Made by a program: the position numbers and the translations under genes
The notes under the pieces: generated by a model
Database searches by the model: none
The model's input: the letters and a program-made list of their open reading frames with translations, nothing else
Told to the model about the DNA's origin: nothing
DNA from: Pantanalinema sp. GBBB05
Lineage (GTDB): Bacteria > Cyanobacteriota > Cyanobacteriia > Leptolyngbyales > Leptolyngbyaceae
Length of the DNA: 64,000 bases
Assembly (NCBI GenBank): GCA_016743235.1
Contig: VRZD01000011.1
Location: 109,885-173,884 of the forward strand
Reading direction: 5' to 3'
In this document: in pieces, positions 28,800-39,002 of the stretch
Position numbering within the stretch: position 1 is the stretch's first letter
Layout of the letters: each line of letters starts with the position of its first letter

Positions 28800-31412
28800 T
28801 TAAAGCCAATTGCCTACTAAAACAAATGGTGCCCAATAGTAAGGGTGGTCAAATCCAGGTTGTTTTTGCAGTGCTAATTGGGCTTGCCGGAGAGCTTCGG
28901 CTTTGGTCAGGCTGGGTTGAGCTAACTTTTGATAGAACTGTGCCATCAAATATGCCGTGGATTGATCATCAACTGACCAGAGAGTTGCCAGGGTACTGCG
29001 GGCCCCCGATCGCACGGCTACTCCTGCTAACCCTAGAGTCGCGCGGCGATCGCCTGCAGCGGTTTGGCAAGCACTGAGAACCAACAGTTCAATCGGACGC
29101 CGATCGCGCTGACCACGGGCGCGCAGCAAACTATCCAACTGTTTGACATTAATTGGATTATCCCAAGCCAGAATGAATGTCTCTTTGGCATTCGAGCTAA
29201 ATTGACCATGGGTTGCCAGATGCACGATCGGGTAAGGAGCGGCGGCAATCTGGTCCTGAAGCGTCGTGCTCGTGAACTGTTGATTCAGCAGGACTTGAGC
29301 CGGGACTTCCGAGGTAACTTGCTGCACTTCGGACGCCACCCCTGGCAGGGCAGAAAACCCCTGACTTGCTTCGGTCAAGCCCCCCACCAAGACACGAACC
29401 TGCTCCCGCTCCAACCGCTGTGGATCAAAGAGTTGCAAGCCTGGAGCCAACGCAATACTGTATTTTTCAATCACATACTGCTTGCCATCGTACAGCGCTG
29501 CCATGGGGACATTTTGTAAGGCTCCATCCAATACAAACACCAGCGTTTTGATACCACTAGCAGCTAGATCCGCTTCCAGCGGACGGAGTATCAAGTTATA
29601 AACCTGCTCAGAAATTTTCAGTCGTTCTGCCGTCGGAGCAGTCAACCGCAACAAGCGCCGGGTTTTATCTAACAATGCTTCCATCTGAGGTTGGGCGATC
29701 GCCGTAGCATAGTGACGCAAGGGTTGATTGGGCAGCGACAAAATCACTTCTAAATGCTCTGGCAGAACAATCGAATACACCACAGCAGCACTGGTATCAA
29801 CACGATCGATCTGGGCGCGGCGAGCATTGAGGCAGGCTTCTTGAAAAAAGTTATCCAGTTGTGCCAGTTGCAACGACTCAATCACTTCGCGGGCTTGCTT
29901 CAAGCTATCCTGAGTCACCTCTCCCTGACTGGGTTCTAGCAACAGTTCTACTAACTCACGATAGACAGGTTCTACCTGCTCCCGGAAGGAGAATTGCACA
30001 TCGGTACTGATTGCGACTAAATCATTACGCAGGGCTTTTAAGGTATTGACGGCATCGGTATAGGCTGAGATCGCGGCACTGGGCAAACTGGATGACTGCG
30101 CCTTCAGCAACCGTCCCAACTGCCACTGCCATTGATAGGTAATATGTGGTGCATTGATAGTTTGGGCTAACACCAACGCTTTCTGAGTTAGATCTTGAGC
30201 CTCTGCCCATTGCTGCGTTTTTTCATACAGTCCCCCTAATGTCCCCAGAGCATAGGATTCTGCCTGAGCATCCCCCAAGGTTCGGGCATTTTGCACAGCA
30301 GTAGCCGCCATTGTGGCAATCTCGTTCCAGGCGGGAGCGGACTGGGCAGCGTGTAAGCGGCTCAAACTTTGGATCAGGTTAATTTGCGCATAAATTGCCG
30401 ATCGACTCAGCGGTAACCGAGTGACTTGAGGCAACAGTTGTGCCTGTAACTGCTGCGCTTCTGGCCATTGCTGGTGATCGATGAACAGACTGAGACGGTT
30501 CAGTTGAGCTTGGGCTTGCAGTAGGGGCGAGGTCGATCGAGCTGCAACCTGTTGGTAGAAAGTCAGTGCCGTCACCCAATCTTTTTTCGCTCGGGCTGTA
30601 TTGCCCAAACTTAGTCGAATGTCACTGTCGTCTGGCAGTTGGATTTGTTGCGCAATGGAGAGACTCTGCTGTAACACTCGTTGGGAGGACTCCACATCGC
30701 CAACTGAGCGTAGAACATCACCCAAATTCTGTAAGCCCAACACTTTTACGTCTGAGTCAGTTTGTTGTTGCAGCGATCGTTCTACCTCCATCAAGGTCTT
30801 CTTCGCTTGCAGGTAGAAACCCAGCGATCGCTGAGCCTGGGTCTGATTCACCAAGCTGCCAATCCGCCCAATTTCATCCCCCGCTTGTTGATAGTTCTGC
30901 TCGGCTTGTTCCCACGTAGCCAATGCCGCTTCTGCCTGCCCCTGAGCAAATTGCAAACTCCCTTGAGTATTGAGAACTTGTGCCAGTATGGGGCGTTTCG
31001 TCTGGGGAGCCAACGGTTGAATTAATTCTAAACTCTGAGCGATCGTCGCTTTAGCTGCCGGGAACTGCCCCAGTTGCTGCTGAGCTAATGCCAGATAACT
31101 CAGTGCCAGTGCCTGATTGACGGGGTCGGTTTGAGCTTGATACATGGCTGCGGCCTGTTGCCAAAGTTGCAGGGCTTCAGCCACCTGCCCTGATTGGTAA
31201 CGCTGCCGTCCTTGCTGCATTAATTGCGCTGCATCAAGGCTAGCCACTACACCGGGCGTGGTTTGGGCGATCGCCACTGGTTGTTCACTTACCAGTGGCA
31301 GGTTGACTGCCCCCCATTGCCCTCCTAGAAGGAAGTAGAGGAGGATACCTAAACCAACTCGAATCCAAAAGCGCCATTGGTAACGCCACCGTCTGGCTGG
31401 TTTTACTGCCAT
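28800..31412 (-). CDS. TPR-CHAT domain protein (putative caspase-like protease)
   Basis: 870 residues. A hydrophobic N-terminal segment (about 14-35) looks like a signal anchor, so the protein should be exported. Tetratricopeptide repeats (about 60-450) are followed by a C-terminal CHAT domain (about 560-870). The caspase-type dyad is His735 in HLATHGQFSSN and Cys782 in LSACQTAAGD, with ATLWSVDDQSTAYLM following. Proteins of this class are cyanobacterial and may act as proteases in surface or death-type pathways; no substrate is known. It neighbours DUF928 (downstream) and a haemagglutinin-like protein about 3 kb away. Confidence 0.88.
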   Translation of the reverse strand: MAVKPARRWRYQWRFWIRVGLGILLYFLLGGQWGAVNLPLVSEQPVAIAQTTPGVVASLDAAQLMQQGRQRYQSGQVAEALQLWQQAAAMYQAQTDPVNQALALSYLALAQQQLGQFPAAKATIAQSLELIQPLAPQTKRPILAQVLNTQGSLQFAQGQAEAALATWEQAEQNYQQAGDEIGRIGSLVNQTQAQRSLGFYLQAKKTLMEVERSLQQQTDSDVKVLGLQNLGDVLRSVGDVESSQRVLQQSLSIAQQIQLPDDSDIRLSLGNTARAKKDWVTALTFYQQVAARSTSPLLQAQAQLNRLSLFIDHQQWPEAQQLQAQLLPQVTRLPLSRSAIYAQINLIQSLSRLHAAQSAPAWNEIATMAATAVQNARTLGDAQAESYALGTLGGLYEKTQQWAEAQDLTQKALVLAQTINAPHITYQWQWQLGRLLKAQSSSLPSAAISAYTDAVNTLKALRNDLVAISTDVQFSFREQVEPVYRELVELLLEPSQGEVTQDSLKQAREVIESLQLAQLDNFFQEACLNARRAQIDRVDTSAAVVYSIVLPEHLEVILSLPNQPLRHYATAIAQPQMEALLDKTRRLLRLTAPTAERLKISEQVYNLILRPLEADLAASGIKTLVFVLDGALQNVPMAALYDGKQYVIEKYSIALAPGLQLFDPQRLEREQVRVLVGGLTEASQGFSALPGVASEVQQVTSEVPAQVLLNQQFTSTTLQDQIAAAPYPIVHLATHGQFSSNAKETFILAWDNPINVKQLDSLLRARGQRDRRPIELLVLSACQTAAGDRRATLGLAGVAVRSGARSTLATLWSVDDQSTAYLMAQFYQKLAQPSLTKAEALRQAQLALQKQPGFDHPYYWAPFVLVGNWL

Positions 31413-31646
31413 TTTCCCTACCCAGTTAGACTTGCCACCAATCTAAATCTATGAACTTTTATACCGTTAGAGGCAAGCATACACCGAGTTTCTACAACAA
31501 TTCTGCATATTTGATCCTAGGGGCTTCACCCCCAACATGGGCTTGCTAGGGGTGGCAGAGGTTCAGGAATGGCCCGCTACTGCGATCGAGCACAGGTGCC
31601 AGAGATTTTCGCTCAATCCGCCATCTGAAGCGCTAGAGTTAGAAAC

Positions 31647-32114
31647 ATGAGTGACAATAGCACTGGAATCAAAATCGTTAGCGACAACCGCCAAGCTCGT
31701 TTCCTATATGAGATTCTGGAAACCTATGAAGCGGGGATTGAACTCTTTGGGACGGAAGTAAAGTCGATTCGGGCAGGTAAAGCCAACCTCCGTGATGGCT
31801 TCGCCTTAGTGCGGAATGGTGAAGTATTTTTGCTGAATGTGCATATCTCGCCCCACCACACGACGAGCCAGGTCTTTAACCATGACCCGCGTCGTACCCG
31901 CAAACTGTTGTTACATCGAGATCAGATCCGCAAGTTGACAGGCAAAGTAGAACAACAAGGGCTGACTCTGGTGCCGCTAAAAATGTACCTGAAACGGGGC
32001 TGGATCAAAATTGATCTGGCACTGGTACGCGGTAAGAAATTGCACGACAAACGCGAAGATGTCAAACGCCGGGATGATCAGCGGGAAATGCAACGAGCAT
32101 TGAAAAATCGTTAA
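31647..32114 (+). CDS. smpB: SsrA-binding protein
   Basis: 155 residues, the trans-translation partner of tmRNA, which delivers alanyl-tmRNA to stalled ribosomes. The SmpB fold is recognised by NRQARFLYEILETYEAGIEL, FGTEVKSIRAGKANL, and the basic C-terminal tail KLHDKREDVKRRDDQREMQ that contacts the decoding centre. Length is typical. tmRNA itself is not in this window. The gene is closed by a strong bidirectional hairpin (32148-32179) shared with the convergent ictB-like gene. Confidence 0.96.
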   Translation: MSDNSTGIKIVSDNRQARFLYEILETYEAGIELFGTEVKSIRAGKANLRDGFALVRNGEVFLLNVHISPHHTTSQVFNHDPRRTRKLLLHRDQIRKLTGKVEQQGLTLVPLKMYLKRGWIKIDLALVRGKKLHDKREDVKRRDDQREMQRALKNR

Positions 32115-32147
32115 CTCACTGTCTACACGATCATACATCTTGATCCC

Positions 32148-32179
32148 AAAAGCCCTTCTCCTGTGAGAGAAGGGCTTTT
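32148..32179. terminator. Bidirectional intrinsic terminator between smpB and ictB
   Basis: A perfect 13-bp stem AAAAGCCCTTCTC / GAGAAGGGCTTTT with loop CTGTGA. It is flanked by A and T runs on both strands, so it can terminate smpB (plus) and ictB (minus), whose stops converge on it. Confidence 0.92.
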
Positions 32180-32211
32180 AAGGTGATTGTCTACCAACGA
32201 GGTCAGTCGTC

Positions 32212-33630
32212 CTAACGCGCTAGGGTCGTTGACTGAGGTCGATAAAAACTGGCAATCAACGCGATCGTTAGCCACCATAAGGTGTTGACTTCGGGGCGAT
32301 ACAGTACCGTATCCACTAGCCCGTGTCCCATCATGCCCAGCAAAGAGGCGATCGCGGCCATTAGCCAAAAGCCTTGGGGATCACCCAGCGATCGCAGGCG
32401 TTGTAACTGGCTCCAACCCAAGTTAAGCGTCACCAGCAGAAGCCAGAGAAAACAGGTAAACCCAATCACACCCGCTTCTACCAGCGCTTCCAGGTAAATG
32501 GAGTAAGCACTAAGAGCCGAATACTTCGGTCGTTGATACAGCGGATAAATTTTGTTGAATACACTGTTACCCGGTCCAATCCCGATTACGGGACGGTCTT
32601 TGATCATTTCGATCACCGATCCCCAAACATTGATCCGATAGTTGTTACTGCTATCCCCCCGTCCGGCAAAGATGCTCATCACACGATCGCGTAAGGGATC
32701 AACAACCAAAACTGCCAGAATCACCACTGCTGCGGCACTACCCAAGACGATCGGCATTGCCCAGCGTCGCCAAAAGCCGGGCAGATAAATACTCCACCAA
32801 TGCAACAACAGTGTACCCATCGCAAAGAGCGACACGACTATACCAATCCAACCGCCACGGCTAAACGTCAATACAAGGCATGCCACATTGACCAAGACCA
32901 TAGTAATAGCTAGGGCTTTGGGAAGCCAACGCTGCCAAGCAAACACAGCAGCGACACTAAAAATGACGGCTGGAACTAAATATCCGGCTAACAAGTTCGG
33001 ATTCCCGAGATAGCTAAACACCCGAGTGGTTTTAGACAAGGGCGACTCTGGATCAACCCAGGTGGCTAAGGCTTGCGCTCCAGAAAACCATTGCTGTAAG
33101 CCATACACACTCACAACCAGCGATACATGTAAGTAAAGAGTCAGCACCCAGTTGCGAATGCGCGGCGATCGCAATACCCGTGCCATCAAAACAAACAGGC
33201 AAAGGTATAGCGTGAGTTTCAGTAATCCACTCAAGGCGGCTGATTTGATCGGAGACATGGCTGTCGCCACGATCGCGATGCCCCAATACAGCAAAACCAG
33301 CAAGTGAATTGGCGTCATCACCCCCGTCGATCGGCGATCGTTACCCCCTAGCGACCCTTGCCTAGCCCCCACATCATCCGACAGAGTGAGGAGCAACCAG
33401 TAGCCTCCTGCCGCCGCCATTAATACCCCAGTTAAGGCGTTATTAGCAAAGGGAACGAGTCCAAACACTAGCATGACTAAGCCAGTGCCGATTTCGTCTG
33501 CCCATTGCATTAGCCAGCTGCCCTGTCGCCAGTGGCGTAGCATGCCGATCGGACGATGTAAATAGCTTGCACTGCCCCATTGCGGGAACGCCAGGCTGGA
33601 TAAAGTCAGCGATTGCCAAAACGAACTCAT
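32212..33630 (-). CDS. ictB: IctB-type membrane protein, O-antigen ligase family
   Basis: 472 residues, about ten to eleven hydrophobic segments. The N-terminus MSSFWQSLTLSSLAFPQWGS and RHWRQGSWLMQWAD match the cyanobacterial IctB group, once described as a bicarbonate transporter but also similar to O-antigen ligases (Wzy-C). The periplasmic loop of the Wzy-C region includes IGIGPGNSVFNKIYP near 345-360, typical of the ligase superfamily. Which role is real is unresolved. It is convergent with smpB, and the operon seems to be a single gene. Confidence 0.85.
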   Translation of the reverse strand: MSSFWQSLTLSSLAFPQWGSASYLHRPIGMLRHWRQGSWLMQWADEIGTGLVMLVFGLVPFANNALTGVLMAAAGGYWLLLTLSDDVGARQGSLGGNDRRSTGVMTPIHLLVLLYWGIAIVATAMSPIKSAALSGLLKLTLYLCLFVLMARVLRSPRIRNWVLTLYLHVSLVVSVYGLQQWFSGAQALATWVDPESPLSKTTRVFSYLGNPNLLAGYLVPAVIFSVAAVFAWQRWLPKALAITMVLVNVACLVLTFSRGGWIGIVVSLFAMGTLLLHWWSIYLPGFWRRWAMPIVLGSAAAVVILAVLVVDPLRDRVMSIFAGRGDSSNNYRINVWGSVIEMIKDRPVIGIGPGNSVFNKIYPLYQRPKYSALSAYSIYLEALVEAGVIGFTCFLWLLLVTLNLGWSQLQRLRSLGDPQGFWLMAAIASLLGMMGHGLVDTVLYRPEVNTLWWLTIALIASFYRPQSTTLAR

Positions 33631-33741
33631 AAATTACCGGGAAGTAGGAAAACCAAAATTCGGGATTGGGAAATCCGGAATCTGACGAACAACAAGTGAT
33701 TGTTATTCTATAAGGTGAGCCAACATTTTCGGAGAATTCGT

Positions 33742-33978
33742 ATGGCACAACGACTGAAGCGCTGGGAATCGCCCCGGCGACAAGGGCGGAACGATAAAGG
33801 CAAGGGTGGGTCTGCTCGCCAACGCCAACGCCGCAAGCAATTTCAAGCATTACGGCAAAAGCTCAAACAGCAACCGCCTAATCACGACAATCCGCAAACA
33901 CCACCTGGGGGAGGCTCACCGCTTCCCCCAGTTTTTGTCTATGAGGGATGCGAACAGGCGATCGCATGGCTGAATTAG
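33742..33978 (+). CDS. Small basic protein, unknown function
   Basis: 78 residues from ATG 33742, chosen because GGAGAATTC lies at normal spacing upstream; an in-frame start 42 bases earlier lacks one. The N-terminal half is highly basic (MAQRLKRWESPRRQGRNDKG, then ARQRQRRKQFQALRQKLKQQ), while the C-terminal half has a Pro/Gly linker and ends VYEGCEQAIAWLN. The basic, low-complexity N-terminus could bind nucleic acid or ribosomes; this is inference. No recognised domain. It stands alone between ictB (divergent) and the haemagglutinin gene. Confidence 0.6.
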   Translation: MAQRLKRWESPRRQGRNDKGKGGSARQRQRRKQFQALRQKLKQQPPNHDNPQTPPGGGSPLPPVFVYEGCEQAIAWLN

Positions 33979-34233
33979 TGGCTCATTCCCTGAGCAAACC
34001 TATGTTTAATTTCAGCAGAATTTTGCTTTTAGATAAAAATAGTAGACCAATCCCTAAAATTCTATTGTTTCAGTAAAGCTTAAACTTCTCTCACGTCTAA
34101 TCCAGGTATACTTTTTATCTTCATCATCAGAAAGCAACTCGGTGACAATTCGAGGTTTAAGGCATCTGCATAGTGTCATAGCCGGGTTGTACGCAAGCAA
34201 TTTATTCCTGAAAATCTTAGGACATAGGAATCA

Positions 34234-37200
34234 ATGATGACTCGATGCTGGGGCAGGCTGAGCTGGCGGTTGGGTTTGATCGGCTATTTAATCCTGACAG
34301 AAACTCTGACGATCGCGGCAGCAGTTGCGCAACTGAGTCCCGATCGCACATTAGGTCATGAAAATTCCGTCGTTACTCCCAATGTCATGATTCGGGGGAG
34401 TCGTGGCGATCGCATTGAGGGTGGGGCACAACGCGGTGTTAATCTGTTTCACAGCTTCCAGGACTTGAATGTCAACGAGTTGCAGCGAGTCTATTTTGCC
34501 AATCCAACTGGTGTAGAAAATATCCTAACGCGCGTCACAGGTAGCCATGCCTCTAATATTCTGGGAACACTGGGAGTGGATGGCGCAGCGAATCTATTTC
34601 TCCTCAATCCCAATGGCATTCTATTTGGACCCAATGCCCGCCTAGATATTGCTGGATCCTTTGTTGCGAGTACAGCCGATCGCCTGGTGTTCGGCAATGG
34701 GTTGGAGTTCAGTGCCGTGAATCCCCAGGCGGCACCCTTACTAACGATCAATATTCGTCCAGGGTTACAGTATGGTATCAGTCCCGGCACGATCGCCAAT
34801 GCAGGTCATCTCTCGGCAGGACAGGATCTCACGTTAGCCGGGGGCAATCTGCTGTTACAGGGTCAGCTTCAAGCAGGACGAGATCTGACTCTGCAAGCCA
34901 CCGATACAGTGCAGGTCCGCGACAGGATTACCACTCCGTTCATCGCCACAGCTGGAGGGCAATTACTCATCCAGGGCGATCGTCACGTCGATCTTTATGC
35001 CCTCAATCATCCCAGCAGTGGTCTATTCGCAGGTGGAGATTTAGTACTGCGATCGCCTAACCCCATTAACGGTGATGCCCACTACACAACGGGTAGCAGC
35101 TTTCGGGTCGAGCAACTGGATGGCAGTCCAGGAAGTTGGGGCAGCGTGGATGATCCCGTGATTCGTGCCAGTGGTGATGTCAGTTTCACGAGCTATACGG
35201 GTGGTTCGTTGCATATCCTGGCTGGAGGTAGTGTCACCGCAGGCACCATTACGATTAACGGCACTGCTCCAGCTGCCAGTACCTTGCGGGAAACGGTTAC
35301 CCTATCGAACGGTACTGCGCTCGCGATCGACGGCAGTACCCAGCCGACTTTAGATATTCGAGCCGGTACAACAGCATTTAGCAGTCCGATCGGCTTAACT
35401 GGGCTACCCTCTCCAGTGGGTTTAACCCTCGCCGGAACGCCTTCTAGTGCTGATATTACCGTCGGCACGATCGCCATCACGCAGCCTAGAGGTTTGGTGT
35501 ATCTTTCCAACCGCTATCGAGCCAACGAGGCATTGAGTAGTCCTAACGGCATTCGGATTAGCACAATTAATGCTGCCAGTGCGACTGGCGGCAGTACAGT
35601 CGTGATTGATAGCCGGAGCAGCATTACCGGGTCTGGGCGGGTGAATACCTCGGCAACCACAGGGAATGGTGGCAATGTCACAATGCTGGCGACCGGAAAT
35701 CTGGCACTCAGCGCAGCGGCAGCGAATGGACAGGCAATTCTGGCAAGTGGAGCATTGGGCGGTCGCATTACCCTCAATAGTGACGCCGATTTAACTATCA
35801 CAGGGGCAGGGAATCGGCAGGCTTTTGCTATTAACAGTACCAGCAGTTCCACAGCTACTACAGTCCAAGGGGGCGATGTCACGCTAACCGCTCGGAATCT
35901 CACGCTGCGCAATGCTGGCACTCTGCTCGCAGCGACTCAGGGTACGGCTCAAGGCGGTAACCTCAATTTAACCGCAGACACGATCGCACTCGATAACAGC
36001 GAAGCCGACACGGCGGTGTTTCCTGGAGCCAGAGGCAATGGTGGCAAGATTACCGTCAATACGCGATCGCTAACGCTGAATAATGCCGGAATTCTGGCGG
36101 TTACCCTTGGACTCGGCAATAGTGGTGATGTGAACGTGAATGCGGATGCTGTGGCTCTAGAAAATTTTGCTGGGACAGCCTCTACATTTAGTCAAATTGG
36201 TACAGTGGCGTTTCCAGGTGCAGTGGGTAATGCCGGCAACCTGGCCCTCTCTGCCCGAACACTGTCTGCTCGCAATGGCTCCCAACTAGTGGCTAGTACA
36301 GCAGGACGCGGCAATGCTGGCAGCGTGACTTTGCGGGTGAGTGAGTCAGTACAGTTTGATGGCGCCATTGACACCCAATTGGCTGATGGCACAGTCAGTA
36401 CCCAGGCAGCAGGAGTAGTGAGTACGGTAGAACCTGGGGCGATCGCCCAGGGAGGTAACATTTTAATTCAGGTCCCCTCTCTAACGCTGACCAATGGAGC
36501 GCAAATTCGCACCTCCACCCGTGGCATTGGGAATGCTGGCAATGTCACCATTGAAGCAGATGAACTGGCGCTAGATGGAGGAGAACGCAATAATGCCCAG
36601 CGGACGGGTATTACCAGTGCAGTTCTCTCAGGCGCGAGAGGGAATGGTGGGACCATTACAATTCGGGCTGATGCCGTCTCACTCACCAATCAGGCTGCCA
36701 TTACGGCAAGTACGGCAACCACAAGTAGTACTGGATCAACTGTGAGCGGACGGGGAGGCGATGTCAATCTAGCCGTAGGCTCACTGTCGCTATCCAAGGG
36801 GGGGCAAATTCGCAGTAATACCAGTGGGCAGGGAGATGCCGGTAATCTCAATATTCAGGCGACCGATCAGATCGAGCTCAAGGGTCGCAATAGTGGGTTG
36901 TTTGCCACAACGAATCCAGGGTCTACTGGCAAAGGGGGCAGAATTACGATCGCTAATCCCAATCAACTGCAACTTGACGATCAAGCAAGCATTTCGGTTG
37001 ATAGTCAGGGTAGCGGTGTAGGGGGTGATATCCGGATTCAGGCTGACTCGCTGACGCTGAATCGGCAGGCCAGAATTTCAGCAGAAACTGCCAGCAACAC
37101 GGGGGGAAATATTACCCTGCAAGTCCCCGGAATCTTATTGCTGCGGCGACAGAGCCAGATTTCGACCACTGCTGGCACGATCGGAGCCGGGGGGGATGGT

Positions 37201-37809
37201 GGCAATATTCAAATTAATGCGGGCTTTGTGATCGCTTCCGAGCTAGAAAATAGTGACATTACCGCCAATGCCTTCTTGGGACGAGGGGGGCGGGTGGATA
37301 TCACCACTCAAGGCATCTTTGGCATTCAGTTCCGACCCCGGTTAACTCCCTTTAGTGACATCACTGCCAGTTCCGAGTTTGGAGTGGCTGGAGTGGTCTC
37401 GATTACTACACCCAATCTTGATCCCACGCAAGGATTGGCAGATTTACCGACCAATCCGGTTGATGCGTCCCAGTTAGTTACCCAAAGTTGTGCCTCTGGC
37501 GGCAGTAGCCTGGCAACCAAACAGGGAGAATTTATTATTACGGGACGGGGCGGTTTACCAGTCGATCCGGGAGATACGCTAAGCAATCCCTCAACCTGGC
37601 AAGACCTGCGCCCCCTGCCTCTTACCGTGAGCCAACGATCGCGCTCCAATCCGGCTAAAAATTCGGATCCTGAGGCGATCGTGGAGGCGCAAGGTTGGAT
37701 TACGCAACCGGATGGTCAGGTCGTATTGATTGCCTCCACGGCGAATGGGAGCCTCCGAGATTTCTGGCGGCAGATCACGTGTCCCGCTCAACGCCCCTTA
37801 GAGCCATGA
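34234..37809 (+). CDS. Filamentous-haemagglutinin-like two-partner secretion exoprotein (TpsA-like)
   Basis: 1191 residues. A signal sequence (about 9-33, LGLIGYLILTETLTIAAAVAQ) is followed by the N-terminal TPS domain (about 34-170) with GGVNLF-type motifs, NPNGILFGPNARLDIAGSF and ASTADRLVF, the hallmarks of TpsA exported by an FhaC/HecB pore. The remaining 900 residues are Gly/Asn/Thr-rich repeats (GNGGNITI-like) predicted to form a right-handed beta-helix. Codons show the cyanobacterial bias, without a shift from the neighbours. No TpsB gene lies in the window, so secretion must use a distant partner. It is a surface adhesin or matrix protein by inference. Confidence 0.9.
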   Translation: MMTRCWGRLSWRLGLIGYLILTETLTIAAAVAQLSPDRTLGHENSVVTPNVMIRGSRGDRIEGGAQRGVNLFHSFQDLNVNELQRVYFANPTGVENILTRVTGSHASNILGTLGVDGAANLFLLNPNGILFGPNARLDIAGSFVASTADRLVFGNGLEFSAVNPQAAPLLTINIRPGLQYGISPGTIANAGHLSAGQDLTLAGGNLLLQGQLQAGRDLTLQATDTVQVRDRITTPFIATAGGQLLIQGDRHVDLYALNHPSSGLFAGGDLVLRSPNPINGDAHYTTGSSFRVEQLDGSPGSWGSVDDPVIRASGDVSFTSYTGGSLHILAGGSVTAGTITINGTAPAASTLRETVTLSNGTALAIDGSTQPTLDIRAGTTAFSSPIGLTGLPSPVGLTLAGTPSSADITVGTIAITQPRGLVYLSNRYRANEALSSPNGIRISTINAASATGGSTVVIDSRSSITGSGRVNTSATTGNGGNVTMLATGNLALSAAAANGQAILASGALGGRITLNSDADLTITGAGNRQAFAINSTSSSTATTVQGGDVTLTARNLTLRNAGTLLAATQGTAQGGNLNLTADTIALDNSEADTAVFPGARGNGGKITVNTRSLTLNNAGILAVTLGLGNSGDVNVNADAVALENFAGTASTFSQIGTVAFPGAVGNAGNLALSARTLSARNGSQLVASTAGRGNAGSVTLRVSESVQFDGAIDTQLADGTVSTQAAGVVSTVEPGAIAQGGNILIQVPSLTLTNGAQIRTSTRGIGNAGNVTIEADELALDGGERNNAQRTGITSAVLSGARGNGGTITIRADAVSLTNQAAITASTATTSSTGSTVSGRGGDVNLAVGSLSLSKGGQIRSNTSGQGDAGNLNIQATDQIELKGRNSGLFATTNPGSTGKGGRITIANPNQLQLDDQASISVDSQGSGVGGDIRIQADSLTLNRQARISAETASNTGGNITLQVPGILLLRRQSQISTTAGTIGAGGDGGNIQINAGFVIASELENSDITANAFLGRGGRVDITTQGIFGIQFRPRLTPFSDITASSEFGVAGVVSITTPNLDPTQGLADLPTNPVDASQLVTQSCASGGSSLATKQGEFIITGRGGLPVDPGDTLSNPSTWQDLRPLPLTVSQRSRSNPAKNSDPEAIVEAQGWITQPDGQVVLIASTANGSLRDFWRQITCPAQRPLEP

Positions 37810-38254
37810 CCAAACCACAGTCAGTGCGCTCGTAGCTTCATGAATTTTTTACTTCAGTGCTAGCCGTCTTAAAGCGCTTGCCACTTGAGAACATCTGCGT
37901 TTCAGCGTCCCTCAGTTCATTTACGGGTTCCATCACTATATTTTTTGTTTAAAGTTTCAGTATAAACACTGGTTGCCAATCAGTCATAGCGTTTAAGCTG
38001 CTTACTAATTGAGGGCAGTGCTCCTAAACTTGGGGTAGGTAGAGTCTCATTAGCAATTCAGCCATGGGGAAAGGCACTTTGTCGGATCAAGGTGACAGGT
38101 TCTATTGTTGATACTGCTAATGAACTATCTACGTGAAATCACGTTTAAAGGGATGAAATTGCTACTTCATCTCGATACTGATAGTTTCTCCTCAAGCTAA
38201 AAGCGACACCTATTGAATTGTTCTATTCATCATTTGCTTCAGGAGACTGGTTGA
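37810..38254. other. Intergenic region, 445 bp
   Basis: No supported coding frame. It contains a small hairpin CGTG-AAAT-CACG near 38131-38142 and a good Shine-Dalgarno (CAGGAG) near the end for the PEP-CTERM gene. The AT-rich 37930-37970 segment (ATATTTTTTGTTTAAAGTTT) may include a promoter. Confidence 0.35.
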
Positions 38255-38971
38255 ATGACTACCGTAATGCAGAAGTTTGCTTTGGCAACGGTTGGTGCCG
38301 CAGCACTGGCAGTAGGAAGCGTTGCTCCTGCCAGTGCCTTTGGACTTTCTGAACCTGAACCCGAGGAAGTTGTGTTGATGAGGTATGACATCTCTGGAAC
38401 AACCGGGTCTTTGTTCGGCAAGCAGTCACATTATTTCAAGGAATATCAAAACGCCACGTTTACGGGTGAAATCTTCTATGACCTTAATGCTAAGGATCAA
38501 GCCCCGGATGATCCTAATTGGGGTATCTTCCCAATCTTAGGGGTTCTGATTACAATTACCAACGACAAGTATCCTGACTTCCAAGCCACGATCGGGGTGG
38601 ATGCTGAAACAGAACCATTGATCAAAATCGATGAGTTTATCTTTTCGATTCTGGGTGGCGATTTGGATAATCATTCCCAGTACAATCCCACCAGGGCAGA
38701 TTTCAACATGTTCTTTAATTGCTATTCGGGCGATCGCAATGTCGCCCCTGATCGGGCTCCCTGTGGTCTGAATTCCAGCGAATCCTACCTAACGTTGTAC
38801 GGGGTCGAAAATAAACCAGATTTGAAACTGTCGATTCCCTTGGTGTTTGGGGTTAGCTCTGATCCAGTTAAGGTAGCAGCCGTTCCTGAACCAACCACAA
38901 TGGCTGGAATCGGCATATTCGGCTTTGCTGCCTTTCTGCAGAAACGGATGGCACGGAAAGCCAAGTCCTAA
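38255..38971 (+). CDS. PEP-CTERM sorting-signal protein
   Basis: 238 residues. Signal peptide at 1-29 (FALATVGAAALAVGSVAPASA) and a C-terminal VPEPTTMAGIGIFGFAAFLQKRMARKAKS tail: the PEP-box, a hydrophobic segment and a basic cluster, which mark substrates of exosortase sorting to the exopolysaccharide/envelope. The central domain (about 40-205) is beta-rich with two Cys pairs, and resembles other cyanobacterial extracellular domains of unknown function. GAG..CAGGAG upstream supports ATG 38255. No exosortase gene in the window. Confidence 0.85.
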   Translation: MTTVMQKFALATVGAAALAVGSVAPASAFGLSEPEPEEVVLMRYDISGTTGSLFGKQSHYFKEYQNATFTGEIFYDLNAKDQAPDDPNWGIFPILGVLITITNDKYPDFQATIGVDAETEPLIKIDEFIFSILGGDLDNHSQYNPTRADFNMFFNCYSGDRNVAPDRAPCGLNSSESYLTLYGVENKPDLKLSIPLVFGVSSDPVKVAAVPEPTTMAGIGIFGFAAFLQKRMARKAKS

Positions 38972-39002
38972 CTCTTGCTTCGGGTGCATCTACATCCCAT
39001 AG

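Noticed and set aside
34491..37791. Several long antisense frames inside the haemagglutinin-like gene
   Set aside because: Products of repetitive GC-balanced coding sequence in other frames; their translations lack domains and start sites.
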